The notes beneath the pieces were generated by a model. The model saw nothing but the letters and a program-made list of their open reading frames with translations. It was not told where the DNA came from and did not search any database. Source: Chloroflexota bacterium (GTDB lineage Bacteria; Chloroflexota; Dehalococcoidia; Tepidiformales; Tepidiformaceae). From it: 22,779 bases of DNA. Below, in pieces: positions 1 through 6,217 of the stretch (the first letter of the stretch is position 1; each line of letters starts with the position of its first letter). The stretch covers positions 1-22,779 of the forward strand of contig JAKALX010000007.1 in the NCBI GenBank assembly GCA_021823905.1. Direction: 5' to 3'. A program made the position numbers and the translations under genes.

Positions 1-95
1 CTGAAGAGGAAGAGTTGCGCCCGGCTGGCGTTCTTCACCATCGGCGTGAGCTCCTCGCCCGGGTGGACGTCGCCGGCGAACCGCTGGGCGCTCAT
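1..95 (-). CDS. MaoC-like hydratase/dehydratase subunit, 5' fragment (runs off the window)
   Basis: Only the first 31 codons are present. They begin MSAQRFAGDVHPGEELTPMV and continue past the left edge. The short N-terminus with 'GDVHPGEELTPMVKNASRAQLFLFS' character resembles the opening of MaoC (hot-dog fold) hydratases, where a G-E-x-L-P/T strand precedes the catalytic Asp/His region. The ATG overlaps the stop codon of the upstream MaoC-N gene by four bases (ATGA), so the two are probably translated together. In such pairs the second subunit carries the catalytic residues and the first carries the FAS1-like dehydratase fold. The identification rests on a small fragment plus its neighbour. 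Confidence 0.6.
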   Translation of the reverse strand, partial: MSAQRFAGDVHPGEELTPMVKNASRAQLFLF

Positions 96-592
96 CGGGC
101 AATGCTCTTTCCGCGCGCGCGGGCCACAAGCTCGCCGCGCTGGTTGGTGAACGTCGTCTCGGTCGTCTGCAAAACGAAGGGCCCTGAGCTCCCCGCCTTC
201 TCTTCGAGGTCCTTGAGCCGGGTTGTCGAGGTGATGGTGTCCCCGGCGAGAACCGGGACGAGGAAGTCCCACTCCTCGCCGCCGAACATGACCCGCTTCA
301 CGCGCAGGTTCACACGGCGACCGTCGCCGCGGTAGAGGCCGTCCCCTCGCAGCTGGTCGACCGGCCGGAAGGGCGCCAGCGCCCAGGCGAGGAATGTCGG
401 CGGCACCAGCGTCGTCTCGTAGCCGGCCGCTCGCGCCGCGTCGGCGTCGAAATAGAGCGGATTGAGATCACCCGCCGCGTAAGCGAATCGCTGCGCCTCT
501 TTCGCGGTGATCGTGGCGCTAAGCGGCTCGCTCAGCGCCTCTCCGACCAATGCCCGTGCCTCGTCGGTGATAAGAGACTCGTATTCGACCAT
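92..592 (-). CDS. MaoC N-terminal (FAS1-like) dehydratase-domain protein
   Basis: This 166-residue protein is about the size of a single hot-dog domain of the MaoC_dehydrat_N / HadA type. Visible family features are the FAYAAGDLNPLYFD stretch near residues 36-49, the PPTFLAWAL stretch near 63-71, and the C-terminal strand with TTETTFTNQRGELVARARG. Proteins of this type pair with a separate MaoC subunit to hydrate an enoyl-thioester or dehydrate a 3-hydroxyacyl-thioester. Its partner overlaps its stop by four bases at the left edge, which supports a heterodimer. The ATG at 592 is preceded by an AGAGAGG-like ribosome site. The substrate cannot be read from the sequence: a mycolate or fatty-acid HadAB role, or a 3-methylfumaryl- or mesaconyl-type CoA hydratase, are all possible. 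Confidence 0.8.
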   Translation of the reverse strand: MVEYESLITDEARALVGEALSEPLSATITAKEAQRFAYAAGDLNPLYFDADAARAAGYETTLVPPTFLAWALAPFRPVDQLRGDGLYRGDGRRVNLRVKRVMFGGEEWDFLVPVLAGDTITSTTRLKDLEEKAGSSGPFVLQTTETTFTNQRGELVARARGKSIAR

Positions 593-687
593 GGCGAACC
601 TCTCTGCCTTGCCAATCCAACGATCGGCTACCGGCGCCCGCCATTATCGGCCAGCGTGTCAACGAGCGCGCGGGCGGTTCCCAGACA

Positions 688-720
688 ACGAGCGCCGTGC
701 TCAGTGGGCACGGCGCTCGT
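688..720 (-). terminator. 13-bp perfect hairpin downstream of citrate synthase
   Basis: ACGAGCGCCGTGC (688-700) is exactly complementary to GCACGGCGCTCGT (708-720), with a 7-base loop. It lies 27 bases past the citrate synthase stop and before the MaoC-N gene. The minus strand shows only a weak T run (TTGTCT) after it, so termination efficiency is uncertain, but stem length and position fit a transcription terminator. Confidence 0.7.
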
Positions 721-747
721 GATGGGTCTGGCGGTTGCGTTGGATCC

Positions 748-2034
748 CTATCGCTTGCCGATCGGCACGTAGGACTTCTTCCGGTCGCCGGTGTAGACCT
801 GCCGCGGGCGGGCGATCTTCTGTTCGGAATCGACGATCATCTCGCGCCACTGCGCCACCCAGCCCGCCGTGCGCGGGATGGCGAACAGCACCGGGAACAT
901 CTCCACCGGGAAGCCGAGCGCCTGGTAGATGATCCCCGAGTAGAAGTCCACGTTCGGGTAGAGCTTGCGCTGGATGAAATAGTCGTCCTCGAGCGCGATC
1001 CGCTCGAGCTCGAGGGCGATGTCGAGGAGCGGGTTACGGCCCGTGATCTCGAACACCTGGTCGGCCGTGCGCTTGATGATCTTGGCCCGCGGGTCGTAGT
1101 TCTTGTAGACGCGATGGCCGAAGCCCATGAGGCGGCCGCCCTCGCCGGACTTCACGCTCTTGACGAACGCCGGCACGTTCTTCTTGTCGCCGATCGACAT
1201 GAGCATGCGGAGGACCGCTTCGTTGGCGCCGCCGTGGAGCGGCCCATAGAGCGCCGCGGCGGCGGCGGCGGTCGCCGAGAACGGGTCGGGCCGCGAGCTG
1301 CCAACTGCGCGCATCGCGTTCGCGCTGCAATTCTGCTCATGGTCGGCGTGAAGGATGAAGAGGATGTCGATCGCCCGTTCGAGAACCGGGTTGGCGGCAT
1401 ACTTCGCTTCCGACATCTTCCAGAGCATGCTCGTGAAGTTCGCCGGGTAGGAAAGGTCGTTGTCCGGATAGACCAGCGGCAGCCCGTGCAGCTGGCGGTA
1501 GGCGAACGCCGCCAGCGTCGGCATCTTGGCAATCAGGCGCACGGTCTGAATCTCACGCGACCGCGCGTCGTCCACGTTTGCCGCGTCGGGATAGAACGTT
1601 GAAAGAGCAGCGACGGTACTGATCAACATCCCCATCGGGTGCGCGTCGTAGCGGAAGCCGTCCATGAACTTGCGGATGTTTTCGTGGACGAAGGTGTGGT
1701 AGGTGATGTTGTGCGTCCACTCCGCGAGCTCGGCGGCGTTCGGCAGATGGCCGTAGATGATGAGGAACGCCGTCTCGAGGTAGGTCGATTTCTCGGCGAG
1801 CTCCTCGATCGGGTAGCCCCGGTATTCAAGGATCCCGACGTCGCCGTCGATGAACGTGATCGCACTGCGGCACGACGCGGTGTTGGTGAATGCGGGGTCG
1901 TACACCATCAGGCCGAAATCGTCGGCCGACGACTTCAACTGCCGAAACCCCATGGCGGGGATGGTCCCATCGGAGATGGGCACCTCGATCGTCTTGCCCG
2001 TGCGGTTGTCTGTCACCGTCAGTGTTTCTGGCAC
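748..2034 (-). CDS. gltA: Citrate synthase (type II)
   Basis: This enzyme condenses acetyl-CoA with oxaloacetate to citrate, the entry step of the TCA cycle, in the cytoplasm. The 428-residue length is normal for the hexameric type II bacterial enzyme, and an N-terminal beta-rich segment precedes the catalytic core. Active-site landmarks are present and intact: DHEQN with His232, GPLHGGANE with His267, GFGHRVYKNYDPR with His307, and PNVDFYSG with Asp363. The start is GTG at 2034, fixed by an AGGGAGG ribosome site at 2044-2050, nine bases upstream. A 13-bp hairpin closes the gene on the 3' side. The upstream gap of about 250 bases suggests its own promoter. 2-Methylcitrate synthase is the main alternative, but no prp genes are nearby. 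Confidence 0.96.
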   Translation of the reverse strand: MPETLTVTDNRTGKTIEVPISDGTIPAMGFRQLKSSADDFGLMVYDPAFTNTASCRSAITFIDGDVGILEYRGYPIEELAEKSTYLETAFLIIYGHLPNAAELAEWTHNITYHTFVHENIRKFMDGFRYDAHPMGMLISTVAALSTFYPDAANVDDARSREIQTVRLIAKMPTLAAFAYRQLHGLPLVYPDNDLSYPANFTSMLWKMSEAKYAANPVLERAIDILFILHADHEQNCSANAMRAVGSSRPDPFSATAAAAAALYGPLHGGANEAVLRMLMSIGDKKNVPAFVKSVKSGEGGRLMGFGHRVYKNYDPRAKIIKRTADQVFEITGRNPLLDIALELERIALEDDYFIQRKLYPNVDFYSGIIYQALGFPVEMFPVLFAIPRTAGWVAQWREMIVDSEQKIARPRQVYTGDRKKSYVPIGKR

Positions 2035-2050
2035 TGCCCTGGGCCTCCCT

Positions 2051-2287
2051 GCTCAGTCCTAAATATGGGTGCTGTCCTGCACCCGGAACCTTTCGGGATT
2101 GAGACTAATCGCAGCAGCCGAGCGGGCAAGTGGGCACGGGCTATCGATGCCTCTCGTCCGATAGGTCGCGGCTGGGGCAGGAACGCGAGAATCGCAGATC
2201 AGGGACGAACGTCCCCCAGAATCGGGACGATTGCACAGCGACAACGGAGGGCCGACCTGCACAGGGACACACGACCTTCCCGCCGGT
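2051..2287. other. Intergenic region upstream of gltA with two inverted repeats
   Basis: No gene is visible here. Two dyads stand out. GGGTGC (2067-2072) with GCACCC (2079-2084), six-base spacer, is followed on the minus strand by ATATTTAG, so it could end the upstream transcript. GGGACG (2202-2207) with CGTCCC (2210-2215), two-base spacer, has its GGGACGA half repeated a few bases to the right (about 2224-2231), which could be an operator. I could not identify a convincing -35/-10 pair for gltA. Confidence 0.35.
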
Positions 2288-2788
2288 CTACGCCTCCGGC
2301 CGCAACCCGAACGAGTGGATGAGCCGGCCGAAGCCCATATAGCTGACGACCGCCCAGCCGAGCTCCACGACCTGCTCTTCGTTGTAGAACTGCAGCAGCT
2401 CGTCAAACAGCTCGCGATCGACGTTCGCGTGATCGACGAAGAGCCGCTCGGTGTAGTGAAGCGCTGCTTTCTCGGCCGGGCTGAAGTCGGCGTCGCCCCA
2501 GGCGCGGACCTTCGCCACGGTGCTCTCGTCGAGCGTGTCGCCTTCCCCTGACAGGGGAATACGGGCGGCCTGTCAGAACTCGCAGGCGTTCAACTGCGCC
2601 ACTCGCAGGCGCACGATCTCCTTCAAACGCGCCGGGAGCGAGAGATCCCGGATGAGGGGCACGTACCAGCGGTACCAGCTCTCGAGCAGCGTGCTGTTGT
2701 GCCCGAAGACGCGCGTCAGGGCATCCGTGCGCGGGCGCAGCTTCTCGGAGAGCTCGTCGTCGCGAGCGAAACGCAGGCGCGGGCCCAT
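2288..2788 (-). CDS. Carboxymuconolactone decarboxylase/AhpD-like protein with a probable selenocysteine (CxxU)
   Basis: Two open stretches in the same frame, joined by a single TGA (2573-2575), together make one complete CMD/AhpD-family protein of 166 residues from the ATG at 2788. The N-terminal half ends EIVRLRVAQLNACEF. The C-terminal half continues QAARIPLS..., then AEKAALHYTERL, a VDRELFDELLQFYNEEQVVEL helix pair and MGFGRLIHSFGL, all in family order. The TGA sits exactly at the second Cys of the CxxC redox motif, giving Cys69-Glu-Phe-Sec72, and Glu57 lies 12 residues before Cys69, as in the AhpD E-x11-C pattern. The AhpD proton-relay His four residues after the second Cys is Arg76 here. 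The likely role is a thiol/selenol peroxidase or disulfide reductase. Start choice is uncertain: in-frame GTG at 2806 and at 2854 (which directly follows the VOC stop) are alternatives. Other explanations are a nonsense mutation or a sequencing error. Confidence 0.78.
2539..2567 (-). promoter_or_regulatory. Candidate bacterial SECIS element
   Basis: Immediately after the UGA the minus-strand RNA can form a hairpin. The upper stem UUCCCCU (2559-2553) pairs with AGGGGAA (2549-2543), seven perfect pairs, around a loop GUC (2552-2550). A lower stem CGCC (2567-2564) pairs with GGCG (2542-2539), with a CGUA bulge on the 5' side. Twenty bases separate the UGA from the loop. The E. coli fdhF SECIS, as known, has about 18 bases to a GGUC-containing loop and a bulged U in its stem. 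Loop G and U, spacing and bulge therefore fit SelB recognition rules. Confidence 0.7.
2573..2575 (-). other. In-frame TGA, proposed selenocysteine codon
   Basis: Read on the minus strand, the codons are TGC GAG TTC TGA CAG GCC. The TGA is the only stop in an otherwise open frame from 2854 to 2290 and replaces the second Cys of CxxC. A single base change from TGC would also produce it. Confidence 0.75.
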
Positions 2789-2854
2789 CTCGTTGTCCAC
2801 GGCGGCAGTATAGACCAGTGGCCCGAGTTGCGGTCCGAGGCGGCTCCCGCTCAC

Positions 2855-3298
2855 TCAGCCGCGCGAATGGAGCCGCAGCCCCGGCGCCTGGAACGGCACC
2901 AGCTCGGTCAGGACGCCGTGCACTTCCTTCGGATAGAAGAATGCCGCGCCCGCCTTCGGACCGAGATCGACGCGGCGCAAGCCTTCGCCACTGAGCCGGT
3001 TCGCCTCGCCCTCAACGTCGTCGACCGCGTAGCCGATGTGGTGCAGGCCCGGTCCGCGCTTGGCCAGGAACTTCGCCGCGCCGCTGCTGTCGTCCTGGGG
3101 GACGATGATCTCGATGACCGTCTCGCCCTCGCCGACCTGGAGGAAGTAGTTCAATGTGCGCTCCGGCGCGAAGTACGAGCCCTTCTCACCCGCTCCCTTC
3201 CAGTCGGAGACCGGGAAGCCCATCTTCACGAGCAGCACGTCGCGGGCCTCCTGCCACGAAGGCGAAACGAGCCCGATGTGGTCTATCCGGCGAATCAT
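2855..3298 (-). CDS. VOC-fold (glyoxalase/methylmalonyl-CoA epimerase-like) protein
   Basis: The 147-residue product carries two beta-alpha-beta-beta-beta halves typical of the vicinal oxygen chelate superfamily. Metal-ligand positions are apparent: His7 in the opening IDHIGL, Glu63 in VIEII, His87 in GLHHIGYAV and Glu132 in LTELVPF. The two-His/two-Glu arrangement and the overall pattern resemble methylmalonyl-CoA epimerase, but mutase genes are not nearby and a glyoxalase- or dioxygenase-type activity is possible. The ATG at 3298 is chosen because the family N-terminus starts there and a GAGGTG ribosome site sits just upstream (3303-3308); the open frame extends further but looks non-coding. 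The stop abuts the GTG at 2854 that opens the downstream selenoprotein frame, so the two are likely co-transcribed. Confidence 0.85.
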   Translation of the reverse strand: MIRRIDHIGLVSPSWQEARDVLLVKMGFPVSDWKGAGEKGSYFAPERTLNYFLQVGEGETVIEIIVPQDDSSGAAKFLAKRGPGLHHIGYAVDDVEGEANRLSGEGLRRVDLGPKAGAAFFYPKEVHGVLTELVPFQAPGLRLHSRG

Positions 3299-3358
3299 GC
3301 GGCACCTCGGCGGGGGTTTGGCGGAGCGTAAGAGACCGGCGCCCCGCCGTCGAGCCCG

Positions 3359-3387
3359 TTCACAGCGGCACCGGAAACGGATAGGCT
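3359..3387 (+). promoter_or_regulatory. Putative promoter of the ThuA-like gene
   Basis: TTCACA (3359-3364, five of six matches to TTGACA) is followed, after exactly 17 bases, by TAGGCT (3382-3387, a weak -10). The predicted start of transcription lies just upstream of the GGAGGGA ribosome site at about 3404-3410. The -10 is poor, so this is tentative. Confidence 0.4.
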
Positions 3388-3416
3388 CAGCAGCGACCTT
3401 CGAGGAGGGAACCAAC

Positions 3417-4238
3417 ATGGCCACCGCACTGCCGGCACGCGCTCACGTCATCGCAGGCGGTTTTCCGCCGGGGCAGCCCGCCGGGCACGACCACGACTAC
3501 GCCCGTCTTCGCCTGCTCGGGTTCCTCGCCGAACAGGACATCCCGGCGTCAACGTCCAACGACTACGTGGACATCGAACGCTGGCTGCCGATCAGCAGAC
3601 TGCTGATCACCTACGTCGCCGGCCCCTATCCCGGGCCGGACCAGGATCGCGCCATCCGCTCCTGGATCGCGGACGGAGGGAAATGGCTCGCGCTGCACGG
3701 GACAACCGGCGGTCGCGCCGTTCGTGTTGAAGGCGCCGACCGGCGGCGCGCGATGGCACGCCTTGAGCACCATGAAACCCTCGGCGGGTTCTTCCTGAGC
3801 CATCCGCCGGTGCGAAAGTTCGAAGTGCGGGTGCACAGCTCGAACGATCGGCTCACCGACGGCATGCCGGAGACGTTCGTTACGATCGACGAGCCCTACA
3901 TGGTCGAGATGAGCGATCCGTCGTCGCAGGTGCTGCTCACCGCCGAGCTCGGACCTGACAACTCGCCGAAGGGATTCGGCTTCCAATACGAAAAAGACAC
4001 GGCGCTGCTACCCGACGGCAAGACGCGGGTGATGGGCTACACGCGGAAGATGGGCGAGGGCGGGGTGACCTACGTCGCCCTCGGCCACGCCCACACCCCG
4101 GCGACCAACAGCCAGCCCTTCGTGGACGCCAGCGTCGATCCCGAGGGCAAGACGCCGCCGGTCCTGCGCACGAGCTGGGAGGCCGAAGCGTACGCCAGGC
4201 TGCTTCGCAACTCCATCGAGTGGGGCATGGGAGGGTAG
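3417..4238 (+). CDS. ThuA-like domain protein
   Basis: The 273-residue protein has the glutamine-amidotransferase-like fold of ThuA family proteins. Family landmarks in order are SRLLITYVAGPYPGP (60-74), the turn GGKWLALHG (87-95), LGGFFLSHP (122-130), a DEPYMVE segment (158-164), and near the C-terminus a GEGGVTYVALGHAH strand-turn. ThuA proteins are linked in some bacteria to trehalose or other sugar catabolism, and many are simply annotated as hypothetical or hydrolase-like; no sugar genes are adjacent here, so the substrate is unknown. The ATG at 3417 is strongly supported by GGAGGGA seven bases upstream, although the open frame begins earlier. It is transcribed divergently from the VOC/selenoprotein pair and converges on the ABC permease genes. 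Confidence 0.85.
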   Translation: MATALPARAHVIAGGFPPGQPAGHDHDYARLRLLGFLAEQDIPASTSNDYVDIERWLPISRLLITYVAGPYPGPDQDRAIRSWIADGGKWLALHGTTGGRAVRVEGADRRRAMARLEHHETLGGFFLSHPPVRKFEVRVHSSNDRLTDGMPETFVTIDEPYMVEMSDPSSQVLLTAELGPDNSPKGFGFQYEKDTALLPDGKTRVMGYTRKMGEGGVTYVALGHAHTPATNSQPFVDASVDPEGKTPPVLRTSWEAEAYARLLRNSIEWGMGG

Positions 4239-4240
4239 CT

Positions 4241-4253
4241 CCGGCGACGCCGG
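4241..4253. terminator. Short hairpin between convergent genes
   Basis: CCGGC (4241-4245) pairs with GCCGG (4249-4253) across a three-base loop, in the 21-base gap between the convergent ThuA-like and permease genes. There is no T tract; it may be only a weak bidirectional terminator. Confidence 0.25.
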
Positions 4254-4259
4254 TCTCGC

Positions 4260-5162
4260 TCAGCGGCCGCCGCGCAGGCGCGGGTCGAGCACGTCGCGAA
4301 GCGTGTCGCCAAAGAAGTTGAATCCCAGCACGGTCAGGCTGATAGCGATCCCCGGGAAGAGCGCCGCCCAGACGTTGATCGGGAAGCTGTTGCGCGAGGT
4401 GCTGATGTCGACACCCCACGACGGGTTGGGCGGTGGGATGCCCAGGCCCAGGAACGACAGCGCCGACTCCGCGAGGATGGCCGCTCCGAGGAGCGTCGTG
4501 ACAATCACAATCGCGACCGGGACCACGTTTGGGATGACGTGGCGGGCGACAATTCGAATGTCGGAGGCGCCCACTGAACGGGCAGCTTCCACGTAGAGCT
4601 GGTTCTTCTGCGCTAACGCCGCCCCGCGGATGACGCGCGTCGTGCTCGGGATGATGCCGATGGCGATGACGATGATCACGTTGCGCATCGACGGCCCGAG
4701 CGTCCGCACGATGATCAGCAGCAGGATCAATTGCGGGAACGCGATGGCCGCGTCCACGAACCGCTGGATGACGGTGTCGATCCAGCCACCGAAGTAGCCA
4801 GACGCGGACCCAACCACGAGGCCCGTCAGGACGCCGATCAGCACCGAGAGCACCCCGACCTGAAACGAGATACGGGCGCCATAGATCACCCGGCTGTAGA
4901 TGTCCTGTCCGAACCGGTCGGTGCCGAACCAGTTGTGGGCCGACGGCCCCTGGCTTGGCACGCCCGCGTACTGGTTGATCCCATAGCGCGCGAGGAGCGG
5001 CGCGAACACGGCGACCAGGAGCATCAGGAGGATGACGCCCGCTCCGACCGCCCCGAGCGGGTTCGCCCGGAGCGTGTGCAGCGCCGTCACGAGCCGGCCC
5101 GGCCGGGCGTACAGCTCGAACCTCGGCGCGCCGGACAGTGGGACGCGCCTGGCCTCAGACAT
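4260..5162 (-). CDS. ABC transporter permease, DppC/OppC family
   Basis: The 300-residue inner-membrane protein is one of the two permeases of a peptide/nickel-type (PepT family) ABC importer. It has the family's cytoplasmic N-terminus, a first membrane span near 37-58, an external loop with HNWFGTDRFGQDIYSRVIYGAR (76-97), then a bundle of spans. The EAA loop that docks the ATPase lies at about 192-211 (EAARSVGASDIRIVARHVIP). The C-terminus ends FGDTLRDVLDPRLRG, typical of DppC. It is the last gene of binding protein, DppB-like, DppC-like, 48 bases after the DppB-like gene. No ATPase genes follow; the next gene is convergent. The substrate could be peptides, but related systems also carry nickel, opines or glycosides. 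Confidence 0.92.
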   Translation of the reverse strand: MSEARRVPLSGAPRFELYARPGRLVTALHTLRANPLGAVGAGVILLMLLVAVFAPLLARYGINQYAGVPSQGPSAHNWFGTDRFGQDIYSRVIYGARISFQVGVLSVLIGVLTGLVVGSASGYFGGWIDTVIQRFVDAAIAFPQLILLLIIVRTLGPSMRNVIIVIAIGIIPSTTRVIRGAALAQKNQLYVEAARSVGASDIRIVARHVIPNVVPVAIVIVTTLLGAAILAESALSFLGLGIPPPNPSWGVDISTSRNSFPINVWAALFPGIAISLTVLGFNFFGDTLRDVLDPRLRGGR

Positions 5163-5210
5163 CGGCGGACCCCGGTTGCAGCGGCAGCGGTGAAGCGGTC
5201 GGGAGTGCCA

Positions 5211-6158
5211 TCAGGAGTACCGGATCCTGGGGTCGAGAAAGACGTAGAGGAGATCGACGGCAAGGGTCGAGAGCACCGCGGTCGCGGCCGTGAACATGAC
5301 GACGGACTGCGCCACCGCGAAGTCCTTCTGGAGGATGGCCGCGAATATGAACTGGCCAAGCCCGCGCAGGTTGAAGATCTGCTCGATGATCACTGAGCCG
5401 CCAAGCAGGCCGCTCATTTGAAGGCCGAGGACCGTGACTACCGGCACGAGCGAATTTCGCAGCGCGTGGCGGACCACCACCACGCGCTCGTTCAGCCCCT
5501 TGGCACGCGCCGTGCGCACGTAGTCCGCGCGGAGCACTTCGAGCATCTGGGAGCGTGTCAGCCGCATGATCGACGCCATCGAACCCAGGGCCAGCACCAG
5601 CGAGGGAGGTCCCAGTTGGCGGATGTTCGCCCATGGCTCCGAGAAGATGCTCGTCGTCTCGTTCAACGGGGGCGCGTAGCCCCAGTTCTGCGCCGGGATC
5701 ATCAATACCAGGGTCGCCACCCAGAAGGCGGGAACCGACAGCCCGAACACGGCGAAGACGCGCACGGCGTAGTCGGGCGCGGAGTTGCGTCTCACGGCGG
5801 AGATGATGCCGAAGGGAATGCCGACAAGGATCGTCCAGCCAAGCGTCATGAGCATCAGTTGGAACGACACCGGGAGGCGCGCCTTGAACTCATGGATGAC
5901 TTCGGTCCCGGTGACGCCGGAGTGGCCGAAATCGAGCACGGCCATGTGCTTCAGCCAGAGGGCGTACTGCACGTAGTAGGGGTCATCCAGATTGAGGTCT
6001 TTGTGGACCTGCGCGATCCGCTCCGGAGTCGCGCTCATCCCCTGCTGAAGGATCACGGGATCGCCCCCGGCGACTCGCAGCAGGAGGAAGACAGCAACCG
6101 ACACCACCCACAGGATGAGGGCGGCAAGCGCGAACCTCCGGACGACGTAGCGAGTCAT
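5211..6158 (-). CDS. ABC transporter permease, DppB/OppB family
   Basis: The 315-residue integral membrane protein opens with YVVRRFALAALILWVVSVAVFLLLR, the hallmark first span of DppB/OppB permeases, followed by the GDP motif (32-34) and an external domain with LNLDDPYYVQYALWL. The ATPase-docking EAA-like loop is near 215-240 (TARAKGLNERVVVVRHALRNSLVP). It ends LLYVFLDPRIRYS, as usual for this family. It pairs with the DppC-like permease just downstream and is separated from the binding-protein gene by 59 bases that contain a stable hairpin. A GGTGA ribosome site precedes the ATG at 6158. Confidence 0.93.
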   Translation of the reverse strand: MTRYVVRRFALAALILWVVSVAVFLLLRVAGGDPVILQQGMSATPERIAQVHKDLNLDDPYYVQYALWLKHMAVLDFGHSGVTGTEVIHEFKARLPVSFQLMLMTLGWTILVGIPFGIISAVRRNSAPDYAVRVFAVFGLSVPAFWVATLVLMIPAQNWGYAPPLNETTSIFSEPWANIRQLGPPSLVLALGSMASIMRLTRSQMLEVLRADYVRTARAKGLNERVVVVRHALRNSLVPVVTVLGLQMSGLLGGSVIIEQIFNLRGLGQFIFAAILQKDFAVAQSVVMFTAATAVLSTLAVDLLYVFLDPRIRYS

Positions 6159-6175
6159 CGTTTTTCACCGGGCAA

Positions 6176-6202
6176 GGGCGAGCGGAGGTCCACCCCTCGC
6201 CC
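6176..6202 (-). terminator. Intercistronic hairpin between binding-protein and permease genes
   Basis: GGGCGAG (6176-6182) is perfectly complementary to CTCGCCC (6196-6202) across a 13-base loop, in the 59-base gap after the binding-protein stop. Hairpins at this place in ABC operons commonly protect the upstream mRNA or partly terminate, making more binding protein than permease. No strong T tract follows. Confidence 0.5.
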
Positions 6203-6217
6203 GCACGTGTCCAACTT

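Noticed and set aside
697..1602. 301-residue plus-strand frame over citrate synthase
   Set aside because: Antisense shadow of gltA, with the Arg/His/Val-rich composition typical of opposite-strand frames in GC-rich DNA.
2288..2518. Independent 76-residue gene starting at GTG 2518
   Set aside because: It is in the same frame as the upstream CMD fragment, contains only the C-terminal half of the domain, and the 18 codons between it and the TGA are family-compatible. It has no ribosome site of note.
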